Shown here: positions 35,052 to 47,915 of the stretch, piece by piece
How the letters are laid out: every line of letters starts with the position of its first letter
How positions within the stretch are numbered: the first letter of the stretch is position 1
Source of the DNA: Pyrus communis
Lineage: Eukaryota > Streptophyta > Magnoliopsida > Rosales > Rosaceae
Length of the DNA: 64,000 bases
NCBI RefSeq assembly: GCF_963583255.1
Contig: NC_084817.1
Coordinates: forward strand, 13,832,121-13,896,120
Direction of reading: 5' to 3'
The notes under the pieces: model-generated
Database searches by the model: none
Seen by the model: the letters and a program-made list of their open reading frames with translations, nothing else
Told to the model about the DNA's origin: nothing
Translations under genes and position numbers: made by a program

Positions 35052-36747
35052 TAACTAATATTGTTGATGCAAATTCGTGGTATTTTATCACCTATAACTT
35101 CCAATGTTGTTCCTTGCTGTTTTTAAGTGTTTTTAAGCTATGTTAGAGTGTTTTAGTGTGTGTTGACTTAAAAATCCGAAAAACCCATAAAAATTTGAAA
35201 AATTGTTTTGAAAAACCCAAAAAGAGTTGTTTTTGTGTGTTTGTTTGTGTCGTAGGGTACCTTCCAACACAATGATGAGGATTTGGTTTTTAATTGCATA
35301 ATGGTTAAAGAAAGTTACAAACATGGATGGACGTTTGATATACTCTTTGGTTTATGCTTGGTTGTAGTTATAGTTTACGAATTCACATGTAATCACAAAA
35401 GATAAAATCAGTTTTTGTAACATGCTTGAAGGAAGGAACTTAAACAAACGCTACATCCCTGTGAGACTTGAGCCTAAACGTTTATTTGGAGAGTAATAAT
35501 CTGTGCATCATTGTTTTCTAAAGTCGTTGCATGATCTCATTATTCTTTGCTTGGTTACTACTTAAAAGGCGTTTCATCACTTAGTTCCAAATGCTAGAAC
35601 TCATGCCCATTTCATTCAAAGCATGTTATTGAATTGCATAACACGTAGTCAAGATGAAGTTGTGTAGTGACCACCATCAAAGCCAAATAGCCGTGTGCCC
35701 TTCACTCATTTTGTGTTTAAGTTTAACCCCATTGAGCCGTGTTAGCCCATGTTCGTTGTTAACCCATATTATCCTCACCAAGCCTAGATTAGGACCACCC
35801 ATACCCTTGTTCTTGAAGCATAGTAAGCATGACTAGAAAAATGAATTCCTTTTGATTAATGTGTTGCAGAAAATAAGTGTTGGGGAAGGATTATTGATGT
35901 GAGTTTATGTGCCATAGGCACGGCTAGAAAAAAAAAGTCATGAAAAAAAAAAAATGTGTGAAAAAGAAGAAAGAAAGAAAAGGAGTTGAAAATAAGTGAG
36001 AATGAACTCACAAGTGTTGGTTGTTGAATAAAGGGTCCAAAAAGTTGAATATGGCCCTAAGTTTTGTGTGACTTCCCCTTGGGTGTTCAAAGTTGATTTT
36101 TGCGTTCTAAAGGGAATTCTAAGTGTCTAATTCATTACTTTGCTCACTATTGCTTAAAGAACTTTTGTTTACCTCTATCTTTCCTTGTTAGCCAATACCC
36201 CAAGCCCCGTTACAACCCTTGACTTCCATCTTGAGTGTTGTCCATTTCAATTGTGGAGTTTGAATTTGGTATGAGCATATGGTGTCACTGGTTCTCGCAT
36301 CTAAGTAGTAGCATTCCATTCATGAGATCATATCTAAACATGTTTAATTACTCCAGAAATTGCTTTCTTTGTTATAACGTATGTGAGTACTAGTCGTTCA
36401 TGTTTACATCAATCTTCTAACATATAACTAGTGTAGGGTGTGTAGTCAGAAAATCTGAGTGAAAATTGAGTGCATAACTAGTGAGGAATTGAGGGAATTC
36501 TCTAAGGCATGTTACTACATTCAAAATGTGTTTTAATTGATTAAATGCGAACTAGTGAATGGTGACTATCATTAAGTATGTGCTCGAGGGGAATGAAGAC
36601 TAAAAGCTATGTGAGTAATGATCTTTGACATGTCATGTTTCATTGGAAATCCCTGAGGCAAACGTTGGAAGGTTTAGGTTATGTTTTGTTTATTTTGTTT
36701 CGTCTTGTTTACTTTAGTTGTTTTGTTTTGCTCGAGGACTAGCAAAA

Positions 36748-36765
36748 GCTAAGTGTGGGGGAATT
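36748..36765 (+). other. Terminal polypurine tract of element E
   Basis: 'gctaagtgtgggggaatt' directly abuts the 3' LTR. Confidence 0.9.
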
Positions 36766-36956
36766 TGATATGAGCATATTCATGCGACTTAATTAGCTTG
36801 TTCTCGTGCATTTATGTTGTGTTTCCTTAGTTATTTTAGTATTTAAAGTCACTTTTGTGTATTTTCAGATTATAAGGCCATAGTGTGCAAGAAGATGCAA
36901 ATTGGAGTCTTTTGGAGCAAAAGAGGAATGAATGAGTTGAAGACTTGAAGAAACGA

Positions 36957-37030
36957 TGAATTCCTACTCCAACGAGAATTCCTACTCCAACGAGGATTCC
37001 TACTCCAACAAGGATTCCTACTTGAAGTAG
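36957..37030. repeat. LTR minisatellite (CCTACTCCAACGAGGATT-type unit)
   Basis: About four copies of a near-20-bp unit. Read on the minus strand it yields a Val-Gly-Ile-Leu repeat that is not a real protein. Confidence 0.8.
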
Positions 37031-37439
37031 GAAAGTTAACCCTAGGTTTCCCGTTTTGGTAACCTTTCCTAATCTTAAACGTCCGTATTTTCTAGCCACT
37101 TTGAAGGCCTTGTAGGCACTTTAGGACACAAAACAAAGGCCCTAGGCCCCTTAAACCCCTTTGTCGTGGCCTCTCCCTTTCTTTCCGTCCCTTGCCGTGC
37201 AAGGGGGGGCAATTTTGTCCTAGGTTATGCAATTAAACACATGCTCCTCTCCTAAACTAAACCCTAGCCGCACCTTGCAGCCACTTTCCCTTTAATTTCT
37301 GAACTTAAACCTATTTCCCTTTCAAATAAACCCTTGCCGCACCTATTAATCAATTCCCTTTTAAATTTCTGATTTAATTTCCTAATTCTAGAAGCCTTTG
37401 ATTTAATTTTAATAAGCTAGGGTTTTATTTTCTGAAACC

Positions 37440-37449
37440 CTATATAAAC
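37440..37449 (+). promoter_or_regulatory. TATA box of LTR promoter
   Basis: CTATATAAAC after 'tctgaaac'. It is the counterpart of 14676-14683 and 53548-53556 on the minus strand. Confidence 0.55.
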
Positions 37450-38942
37450 TAAAGCTTAGCCGCACCCTAGGGTTCACTTCTTCAATCATTCTATTATTTC
37501 ATTCAGCCACCATCCCATTCAGCCGCAACTCCCATCCCTTTCTCTCATCATTTAGCCACCATATACCTAATTCCCTCTCTGCCGCAGCCACCTCTCCATC
37601 TCCTCCATCCATACCAGCCACTTCCCATCTCTGCCGCAACCATCCCCACCCTTCCAGCCACCATACAAACCTCCATACACCTTCCACAACCCTTGCCGCA
37701 ACCCTTCACCTCCCTAAATCCATTCCCAAACCAGAAAAACATCCAAAAGTCCATAAAACCTTCTCTGCCGCAGCAAGAAGAAAGGAGAAAGATGAGCTTG
37801 AAACGTGCAGAAATTCAAAGTGGATTCTTTGGGCGTTTTAGGTGTAATCAATCTTTTGTTCTCTATGTATAATTTCAATTTTGTTTCTCTTTCTGTGAAC
37901 ATGAGAGGCTAAACCCCTAGTTAGGTAGGGGGTGATTCGAAATCATGTTTATGCTTGCAATATAAATTGATTACCTTCGGTTGGAATTTCATGAGTTGTG
38001 GATTCAATTCGTTTAACTGCTTGATTGATAACTTATTTGTGTATGTTTATTGAGAGTGCACGCTTAGTTTTCATGCATGAATATGATGCTAGAATATAAG
38101 TGAGTTTCACCTAATAGTTACAAACTTATATTCACAAGTAGTGGAGGTTGCTTATAAACAATTGCGTTAAACGAATTCTTGGCACTAGTTTCATGCTCAT
38201 CATAGTAACGAATGCCTTGTCAACACTTATAGTTTTCATGTTGCTTAATGATCTTTGATTGTATCTTTATTGTGCTTTTCATGTAAAGGACTTTTGGAGA
38301 ATGTTTTGAATTGTGTATGCGCTGTCCCATCCAATTCATTAACTTAAGGAGAACTTGAAGGTTAATTTAAGCGAACCTAATTAACCCGGGGTGTTGAGTT
38401 TCATGATTCATAGAAAGACCAACTGAAAATCATCTTGTATGCAAGTGTGACATGTGTGGAGAAGAACCTTCTAGCTAGCATTCCATCCATATTTTCATCA
38501 AATTCATCTTTACAATCTGTTTTAATTACAATCTGTGCACTTTGTTTAATTTCGTCAAAAACTAAATCCCCCTTTACTTTAGTGTCCAATTTAGTTAGAA
38601 AGTGTCTTAGTTTGTGTTTCTAAGTGTTTTGATTCAAGTTATTACCCAAATTCGTCCAAATTAGTGTAAGTGCTCAAAACTGCACAGATTGTGTTTTTAA
38701 GGCAGTTTTGAGTGTTTTGGTGCTGTTTTGAGTCTTTTGGTTTGTTTTAGTGTTTTAAGTGTTTACCTTTGCATTCTTTGAGTCTAGTGTAGTGTTTTAA
38801 CCTTTGTTTTACATTTTTGAGTCAGTTTTCAAGTGATTTAGCAATCCCTCCTAATCCCCGGTTTAGAACAATCCCTACTTATTCATATACTACAATTGTC
38901 AAAAGAGGGTTTTAATTTGCGTGCTTATATATTTCGCATCAT

Positions 38943-41202
38943 TGATGTGAGAATTACACGCACACAAATTAAACCCTCTTTTTATCAATTGTAGTGAAGA
39001 ATGTAAGTAGGGATCGTTCTAGGCCGGGGATTAGGAGGGATTGCAAAATCACTTGAAAACTGACTCAAATACGTAAAAACAAGTTTAAAACACTATACTA
39101 GACTCAAAGAATGCAAAACTAAACTTTAAAACACCAAAAGACCCAAAACAGCACCAAAACACTCAAAACTGCCTTAAAAACACAATCTGGGCAGTTTTGA
39201 ACACTAGACACAACTTTGGACGAAAATTGGTTTTAACTTGACCTAAGACACTTAAAAACACAAACTAAAGTGATTTCTAACTACTATGACTCAACAAAGT
39301 AAAGGGGGATTGGTTTTGGACGAAATTAAAAACAAAACAAACTTTTTAAATTAGAACAGATTGTAAAAACGAATTTGATGGAATTGAATGGATGGGAAGC
39401 TAGCTAAGGGGTTCATCTCCACACATGTTATACTTGCATATAAAACGATTTCCAATTGCTTTTCAATAACCCATGAATTCTCAACGCCCCAGATTAACCG
39501 TGAATTGCACTAATTAACCCTCAGATTTTCCTAACGTTATTGAATTGGATGATTGCATACAACAACCCAAAGCATTCCCCACAAGTTCCCTACATGAATT
39601 GCATAATAGAGATACAAGCAAGAATCATTAAGTTCTTTGAAAACCATAAGCATTGACGAAGCACTCGTTACTATGAATTGCATGAAACTTATGCCAAGAA
39701 TTTACTTAACGCAATTGAAGTCCTCAACTTTTACTACTTGTGAATATAAGTTTGTAACGATTAGGTGAAATTTCCTTATATCCTAGCATCCAATTTATGC
39801 ATGATAATTAAGCGTGTACTCTCAACCAACACACACAAATCAATGTAATTCACATAGATAAGTAAATTGAATTCACAACTTATGAAACGCAATTAGAAGT
39901 AATCAAATCATATCGCAAGCATAAAAATGTATTTCGAATCCCCCCCTAACCAAGGGGGGTATAGTTCCTCATACGCACAAAACAAAGAGAATTGAAATTA
40001 AAAATTGAAATCAAAGGAAAAGAAACACCTAGAAATTCCAGCGATGCGAACTCGAATTGCATGAACTTCCGAGCTTCCTTCTCCTCCTCCTTGGTGCGGC
40101 AAAGGTCTAGGGACAGGTTTAGGGCCTTAGGTGTATGGATGCATGGTCATGGAGGGATGTAGTAGTGTTTAGGGAAAGGGGATGGTGCGGCAAAGCTTAA
40201 AACTAAGAAGAAAGGTGTTTGGTGGCTGCGGCAAGGGTGTGGAGAGGGTTGGACGAATTTCTGGAATGAATGAATGTGTATGAGAGGTGGTCATCTGATC
40301 TAGGGGTTAATATGAGTATGTATAGGCACTTAAAACCCTAATGTAATCAGATATGGACTTGAATAACCCAAATCCACAAGGAAATAGGCTTAGAAATCAG
40401 AAATAAAAAGGGATAATGCTTCCTAGGTGCGGCAGGTAAGGAGATGAGGTGATAAGGCTTCTAGAATGCCTTGCAAGGCAAGGGAAATCAGCTTTCTAGA
40501 AGGGATAGGTGCGGCACTAAAGGATAAGGCAGATTAGGGCTTCTAGAAACCCTCTAATGCAAGGAAAACTCACGGCAAGGATGGATAAGGTTTCTAGAAC
40601 AAGGATAAGGTATCCTAAATGGATAAAGTGCCCTAAATGGATAAGGACTCCTCATTGCACTTGGAAACTTTGCCTATTAGGATTAGGAAACCTTGTCTTC
40701 GTCATTCCTTCTTCATCTTGGACTCCTTTTCCTTCTTGGACTTGGAAAACTTCTTTGTTGCTTCACCTGAGACCATTTGGATTTTGACTTTCCTTTATCA
40801 AGTAGGAAACCTTAATTGAGTAGGAATCTTCATTCTTCTAGGAATCCATCTTCAACTAGGAATCCCTCGTTGATTAGGAATCCTTCTTCAATTAAGAATC
40901 CTTTGTTGACTAGGATTTCATCTTTTAATTAGGCGCTTTCCTTCTTCGACTAGGAAACCTAGTTCAAGTAGGAAACATCATCTTCAAATCTTCAATTTCG
41001 TCCATCCTCTTGGCTCCAAGCATATGATGTCCATTCCAAGCTCTAATTTGCTCCAAAAGGCTCCAAAATGCATCCTTTTGCATACTTTGCCCTTAAAACC
41101 TGAAAACACATAGAACTAGCTTAAAAGACTAATTTACTAAGGAAAAACACTATAAATGCACAAGAACAAGCTAAACTAAGGTGCGTAAATATGCTCCTAT
41201 CA
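38943..41202 (-). mobile_element. Solo LTR (2260 bp) at the E/C junction
   Basis: TGATGTG...CCTATCA is flanked by the perfect duplication ATCAT (38938-38942 and 41203-41207). The left copy of the duplication is made of the last four bases of E's 3' LTR plus one base, so this LTR landed exactly on the E/C border after E was in place. Hairpin at 39943-39959; 'actaggaatcc' minisatellite at 40800-40985. Confidence 0.95.
40800..40985. repeat. LTR minisatellite (AACTAGGAATCCTTCGTTG-like), about 7 degenerate units
   Basis: A longer array of the unit seen at 15035 and 36957. The units vary in sequence and spacing. Confidence 0.7.
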
Positions 41203-41400
41203 ATCATCTTTCTCATGCTCCTCCTTCTTTGTTTGCAAAAATCTCTAAGGAAAAGGAACATTGGGTGGAACGGGGTTAGAATTAATCAATTTTGAACCCA
41301 ACTTACCTTTGGTGGCCGAATGGGATGAGTTGGGTGCATTAGGGTCCCTAGGTAGTTGCGGCAAGGGTGTTTGTACCCTTGCCGTGGACTTGCTTGCATC
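41203..41400 (-). pseudogene. Element C gag-protease linker fragment
   Basis: On the minus strand it matches the region just before the protease (compare 18270-18430), including the VPFP...QTKKEE segment, with an in-frame TAG in between. It is bounded by a solo LTR on each side. The rest of C (protease, pol, 3' LTR) is absent. Confidence 0.85.
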
Positions 41401-42853
41401 TGATGCGAGATTTATGCGCACACAAATTAAACCCTCTTGTTATCAATTGTAGTATAAGTATAAGTAGGGATCGTTCTGGACCGGGGATTAGGAGGGATTG
41501 TTAATCACTTGGATTTGACTCAAAAACGTAAAAACACAATATAAAACACTATACTAGACTCAAAGAATGCAAAACTAAACTTTAAAACACTCAAACAAAC
41601 TAAAAGACTCAAAACAGCACAAACACACTCAAATCTGCCTAAAAACCACTTTCTGGGCAGTTTTGAGTATAAACACAAATTTGGACGAAATTAAGTTGTA
41701 ACTTGACTCAAGACTCTTAAAAACACAAACTAAATTGATTTCTAACTAAATTGACATTAAAGTAAAGGGGGATTTAGGTTTAAACAATGTTAAATTAAAT
41801 GAACAAATTGCAATTAAAACATAATGTAAATATGAAATTGATGAAATGGAATGAATGGATGATAGAATAGCTAAGGGGTTCTTCTCCACACATGTTACAC
41901 TTACATAATAAAAAGATTTCCAATTGCATTTCAATAAATTATGAAACTCATCACCCCGGGTCAATTAGGTCCGCTTAAATTAACCGTCAAGTTTTCCTTA
42001 AGTTAATGAATTGGATGGGTTAGCGCAACGCAATTCACTACATTCTCCAAAAGTCCTTTACGTGAACAGCACAATAAAGATACAATCAAAGATCATTAAG
42101 CATTATGAAAACTATAAGTGTTGACGAGGCATTCGTTACTATGATGAGCATGAAACTCGTGCCAAGAATTCATTTAACGCGATTGTTTATAACGATTAGG
42201 TGAAACTCACTTATATTCTAGCGTCATATTCATGCATGAAAATTAAGCGTGCACTCTCAATAAACATACATAAATAAGTTATCAATCAAACGGTTAAACA
42301 AATTGAATCCACAACTTATGAAACGCAATTAGAAGTAATCAAATCAAAATGCAAGCATAAACATTTATTTCGAATCCCCCCCTAGCCAAGGGGGGTTTAG
42401 TTCCTCATGGTACAAAACAAAGAGAATCAAAGAAACACCTAAACATTCCAACAACTCAAACTTGAATTGTATGAACGTTTAGGCCCTCTTCTCTTCCATT
42501 CCTCATTCGTACAAAACAAAGAGTATTGAAATTAAACATTGAAATCAAAGAAACACCTAAACATTCCAACAACTCAAACTTGAATTGTATGAACGTTTAG
42601 GCACTCTTCTCTTCCTCTTCGTTCTAGCACAAGGTCTAAGGATAGTTTGATGGTGTGAATGGTTTGGGGAGTGGTGGAGGAATGGAAGAGGAGTGGTGGA
42701 AATGGAAGGATGGTGTTTGGATTGTAAGGGAGAGTCACGGCACAAAGGGGGAAGTGTTTGTGGCATGTACAATGGATGAATTTCTGAAATGGAAGAGTGA
42801 ATGAATGAAATGTGTATGAATGAGTGTGTATGAGAATGAATGCAATGGATGCT

Positions 42854-42862
42854 TATTTATAG
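42854..42862 (-). promoter_or_regulatory. TATA box of LTR promoter
   Basis: CTATAAATA on the minus strand, in the conserved context. Confidence 0.52.
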
Positions 42863-43212
42863 GTGAAATGGGGGGAACATGACAGCTAGGAACTTGGTGG
42901 AAATCTGAAATGGTGATGGGAGATGCATGTGGCTGTTTTATGCATGTGATTAAAGGGTGGGAGTGCATGTGCTTTGACAGCTAGGATGAATTAATTAAAG
43001 GGAGTGCATGTGGCTTGGCTGCAAGGTGTGAATGATTATGAATGCATGTGCAATGTTTTGGGAGAAAATGGGAGTGCATGTCAATGATGGTGTTTGGTGC
43101 TGAAAATGAATGTGTTTGCATGTGAATTAAAGCTAGGGTGAATGATGATGAATGCATGTGGATTAAAGAGTGAATGGTGGCTGCAAAGTGAATGAATAAT
43201 GAAATGGGAAAG

Positions 43213-45491
43213 TGGTGCGAGATTGATACGCACACAAATTAACCCTCTTTTTATCATTTGTAGTAAGTATGTAAGTAGGGATCGTTCTGGACCGGGGATT
43301 AGGAGGGATTGCAAAATCACTTGGATTTGACTCAAAAACGTAAAAACACAATATAAGACACCAAACTAAACCATATTTTAAAAACACAAACTAAATTGAT
43401 TTCTAATTAAATTGAACAATAAAGTAAAGGGGGGATTGTGTTTGGACGAGATTAAATTAAATGGACAAATTGTAATTAAAGGCAAAACGTAAATATGAAT
43501 GTGATGAAAATATGGATGATGGAATAGCCAAGGGGTTCTTCTCCACACATGTTACACTTGCATACAAGATTGATTCTCAGTTGGTCTTTCGATAAATTAT
43601 GAAACTCAACACCCCAGGTTAATTAGGTCCGCTTAAATTAACCGTCAAGTTCTCCTTAAGTTAATGAATTGGATGGGTTAGCGCAACGCAATTCACCACA
43701 TTCTCCAAAAGTCCTTTACGTGAAAAGCACAATAAAGATACAATCAAAGATCATTAAGCATTATGAAAACTATAAGTGTTGACGAGGCATTCGTTACTAT
43801 GATGAGCATGAAACTAGTGCCAAGAATTCATTTAACGCGATTGTTTATAAGCAACCTCCACTACTTGTGAATATAAGTTCATAACGATTAGGTGAAATTC
43901 ACTTATATTCTAGCGTCATATTTATGCATGAAAATTAAGCGCGCATTCTTAATAAACATTCATAAATAAGTTATCAATCAAACGGTTAAACAAATTGAAT
44001 CCACAACTTATGAAATTCCAACGAAAGTTAATCAATTCATATTACAAATATAAACATAGTTTCGAATCACCCCCTAGCTAAAGGGGGTTTAGTTCCTCAT
44101 AACTTTGAAATCAAAGAAACACCTAAACATTCCAACAACTCAAACTTGAATTGTATGAACGTTTAGGCACTCTTCTCTTCCATTCCTCATACGTACAAAA
44201 CAAAGAGAATTGAATTTAAACATTGAAATCAAAGAAACACCTAAACTTTCCAACAACTCAAACTTGAATTGTATGAACGTTTAAGCACTCTTTTCTTCCT
44301 CGTTGTTGTAGCACAAGGTCTAAGGTGAGCTTTGGGGATTATGTGAAGTGTTTTGGAGGGATGGGAAGTGGTTGGATAGTGGCTGCAATGGAGGAGAAAA
44401 ACTGCACAGAAATGGAAGGATATGCACGGCAAAGGGGAAGTGTTTGTGTTGTGAATTGTGTTGTGAATGGAATGAATTGTATGAATGCATTGCATGGTTT
44501 TATAGGGAGAGAATGGATGGGAGAACATGTGAATGGCAGCTAGGAATGATTAAAGAAGGGAATGCATGTGTAATGACAACTAGGGTGAACATGTGAAATC
44601 TGAAAATGCAAATGGGAATGCTGGAAATGCAAGGGATGCCACGGCAAGGTGGGGTTTGGTGTGCATGTGGCTGATTTGTTTGTTGGGAAAGCATGTGGAT
44701 ACAAGCTAGGGTGAATGATTAGGAATGCATGTGGATTAAAGAGGGAATATGGAAGTGAATGTGCAGAAAATGATAGGATGAATGCATGTGGCTGCAAGGT
44801 TGTGTAATGATGGAGAAAAATGGGATGGATTTTGCACGGCAAGGGTGTGTGTGTGATGTGTGAATGTGGTTGATTTGTGGTGCAATGATGAAAGGCAAAG
44901 TGCATGTGCAATGTTGGAGGATGAATGTGTGATGGTGTGATTGAATGATTTAAAGGGGCATGTGGGTGAATTAAAGGATGGAATGCATGTGAATTAGGTG
45001 GAAAGAGGTGGGTGTGCATGTGAGATGAAATGCATGTGTTTAAATGGTTGAAATGTGTTGATATTTATGGGTATGATAATTGATAAGTGTATGGTTATGA
45101 TAAGTGATAAGTGAATGATCATGATAAGTGATAAGTGAATGATATGATAAGTGATAAGTGAATTATATGTTAAGTGATAAGTGAATGATATGTTAAGTGA
45201 TAAGTGAATGATATGTTAAGTGATAAATGAATGATATGTTAAGTGATAATGAATGATATGTGGTTATGATAGTTTGGTTTTCAATTTCGTCCATTCCTTT
45301 TGCTCCAAACATAAGCTATCCATTCCAAGTCCGATTTTGCTCCAAAATGCTCCAAAATGCATCTTTTTGCTTCCTTAGCCATATGAACCTAAAAACACAC
45401 GAAAGAAGCGTAAAGGACTAAAATATCTAAAGAAACATAACGTAAATGTACGAGAACAAGCCATTTAAGTCGCATGAATATGCTCCTATCA
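43213..45491 (-). mobile_element. Solo LTR (2279 bp) nested in the solo LTR at 41401
   Basis: TGGTGCG...CCTATCA (second base pair of the end region mutated from TGATGCG) is flanked by the perfect duplication GAAAG (43208-43212 and 45492-45496). The uninterrupted target is visible in the LTR at 50151-50165. TATA-like CTATAAAA at 44498-44505; 'ataagtgaatgat' array at 45060-45262. Confidence 0.95.
45060..45262. repeat. Short tandem repeat, GATATGTTAAGTGATAAGTGAAT-like
   Basis: A longer-unit version of the ATAAGTG array seen in the other LTRs, with about nine units. Confidence 0.85.
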
Positions 45492-45770
45492 GAAAGCATG
45501 TGCAAGGTTTTGGTGTGAATGATTGAATGTGCATGTGGCTGCAATGGATTAGGAATCCTTCAATTTCGTCCATTCCTTTTGCTCCAAACATAAGCTATCC
45601 ATTCCAAGTCCAATTTTGCTCCAAAATGCTCCAAAATGCATCTTTTTGCTTCCTTAGCCATATGAACCTAAAAACACACGAAAATGGCTTAAACTACTAA
45701 AACAACTATGAATTAACAATATAAATGCACGAAAACAAGCTAAGTAAGTCGCCTAAATATGCTCCTATCA

Positions 45771-47000
45771 GCATCCTCCTCTTCGTGTTGCAGCTTCCCT
45801 TCGTCATTAGGACTTGTTTTGGATGGTTTAGGACCTGCCCCCAACTTCTTTTCCACTTCTCAAGATGATTGCATTGGCCGTTTCGAACCCTCCCTTTGGG
45901 TTTGGAATGGTAGAGCTTGGGAGCTTGCCTTGGTCTCGGAATTACCCTACAAAATCTGCAATCTGCCCAATTTGTTTCTCCAATTGATCCACCCTTTTTT
46001 TCTTGATTTTGCATTGCTTTGGCTTGATTCTCTTGCCCCTTAGACAAATTAGTTAGTAACTTAAGAAGTGTATCATTGTCTAGGGATGTACCTGAAGCAT
46101 TTGGGGCAGATTGTTGTGGAGCATGTGTGGGTGCGTATGACTTTGTGAAGAACCCCGGGGGTTGTTGTCTAAAGCCTCCTTGTTGTGGTGGTTGTTGGGG
46201 CTCCCTCCACTTGAAGTTTGGGTGGTCTCTCCAACCTGGATTATAGGTGTTAGAATACGGATCATTCCTTGGTTGGTTTTGGCCTTGAAATCCAATTGCA
46301 TTTGCGCTTTCCCATCCACCATTTTCGATTAGTTGTGGGCACTTCTCAGAAGCATGTCCTTGGATAGAACACACCCCACATACAATTGGTCCTTGCATCC
46401 TCATTCCTTTGGCCATCTGAGACACAATGGAAGTAAGATTAGCTAATTGTGAATGAATGTCGGGTGTGGAACTTACCTCATTAACTTGCTGCCGTGGGGG
46501 TCCTCTTTGGCCTACTCCTTTGTATTGTTGAGCGTTCAACGCTCGGTTAGCAATCAAGACCTTGGCAGCCATGGGTGTCTTGTCCACCAATGCTCCACCC
46601 GCCGAGGCATCGAGCATTTGACGTTCAATTGGTAGGAGCCCCTCATAGAAGTATTGTAGAAGTAACTCCTCCTTCATCTGATGCTGTGGACAAGAAGCAA
46701 CAAGGGATTTAAAACGTTCATAATACGTAGGAAAAGACTCACCTTCTTCTTGCTGAATTCCACTTATCCTTTTACGTAAAAGGATGATTCGAGAAGTTGG
46801 GAAAAACTTCTCCAGAAATGCCCTCTTCATACTCTCCCATGATGTGACGGTTCCGGGAGCTAATTCATACAACCAATCCTTGGCTTTGTCCATTAAAGAG
46901 AATGGAAAAGCCTTCATCTTCAATATACTTCCATCGACGTTGACGGGAGTCATGCTTGAACACACCACCTCGAATTCCTTTAGATGCTTGTTCGGATCCT
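45771..47000 (-). pseudogene. Element C gag, middle part
   Basis: It encodes Gag from DPNKHLKEFEV through the gag domain, an intact zinc knuckle (CGVCSIQGHASEKC) and the Gln/Pro-rich linker. The Gln codon before the knuckle is intact here (MRMQGP), unlike the stop in B and E. A frameshift in a T/A run near 45995-46010 (after AMQNQEK) breaks the downstream frame. It is bounded on the right by the LTR inserted at 47001. Confidence 0.92.
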
Positions 47001-47915
47001 TTATAGGAGCATATTTAGGTGACTTAACTAGCTTATTCTTGTGCATTTGTGCTATTATTTCTTAGTTAATGTCGTATTACAACTCAATTTCGTGTGTTTG
47101 TAGGTCCTATAGGTTAAAAGTATCAAGAAAGTGCATTTTGGAGGTATTTTGGACACTATGTGGATAGCTTGCATATGGGCCAACATGGATGGACGAATTT
47201 GGACTTCAAGAGGCTAGAAATGTGATAAGAAGAGGAAGGAACTAAGCTAAGGACAAAGTGGATAAGGAAGTAGCTCAAAAGAGGAAACCCTATCCAAAAC
47301 CTTATCTAAACCTTATCCAACCTTATCTTATCCAAACCTTATCTTTTCTTATCCTAACCTAATCTTGTTCCACCTTAATCCTAGCTGCAAGTGGACCTAA
47401 AAACCTAATTTCTAGAAGCCTTATCTGACCCTAAAAGGGTGCCACACCCTTACCCCTTTTATTTCTTCTAGAAGACCCAAAATCAGCCACAAAACACTTA
47501 GTTTTTCTAGAAGGCCCAATTTTGGACGAATTTCCTAAACCTTTTTCCTTTTGGATTCTGATTTGTTAGGCCTTAATCCTTGTGGATTTGGGTATACAAA
47601 TCCTTTTATGAAACTAATTGGGCCAAACCCTCTCCTAAGTGGATTTAACTTACTTGTGCCAAACCCTAGGGCCCTAATCCATAAAATCTGCTAAGTGTAA
47701 CCCTAATCTAATTAACCCTAGGACTATATAAACATATTTTCAGCCATAAATTCGCACCACCCCTTATGCAATACAGAAAACACCTTGCCACAACACCCTA
47801 GCCTCCATTCTTCATCCTCCATCCACTCCATACACCTCCATACATAACCTGCCACACCCTACCACCATAATCAGCCATTATTCGTCCTTCTAAACAAGAA
47901 CACACCATTCACAAC

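Larger units (their letters stand above)
34826..36765 (+). mobile_element. 3' noncoding internal region of element E
   Basis: This is 1.94 kb between integrase and the 3' LTR. No frame of convincing length is present, so there is no env-like gene. It contains the conserved 'attgaggacaatgtttg', a second purine tract with a 15-G run, an A-rich stretch (35928-35990) and the terminal polypurine tract. It is collinear with B and G. Confidence 0.9.
36766..38941 (+). mobile_element. 3' LTR of element E
   Basis: The LTR is 2176 bp, TGATATG...CGCATCA (T for G at the sixth base of the usual TGATAGG). TATA-like CTATATAAAC is at 37440-37449 and the hairpin at 37914-37931. The right flank, after removing the neighbouring solo LTR, is TCTTT in the gag of element C, which does not match the left flank TTAAT of the 5' LTR. 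Confidence 0.93.
41401..45770 (-). mobile_element. Solo LTR (about 2086 bp without its insertion) in element C gag
   Basis: TGATGCG...CCTATCA is flanked by the perfect duplication GCATC (41396-41400 and 45771-45775). It is interrupted at 43213-45491 by another LTR. TATA box at 42854-42862; C-run/G-run hairpin near 42380-42400. Confidence 0.95.

Noticed and set aside
34826..36765. A possible env-like gene between integrase and 3' LTR
   Set aside because: No frame longer than about 65 codons is open, and the three copies share sequence but no common reading frame. It is treated as noncoding.
36836..37099. Minus-strand frame with Val-Gly-Ile-Leu repeats
   Set aside because: It is the translation of the LTR minisatellite; the unit number differs between copies and the frame is not kept.
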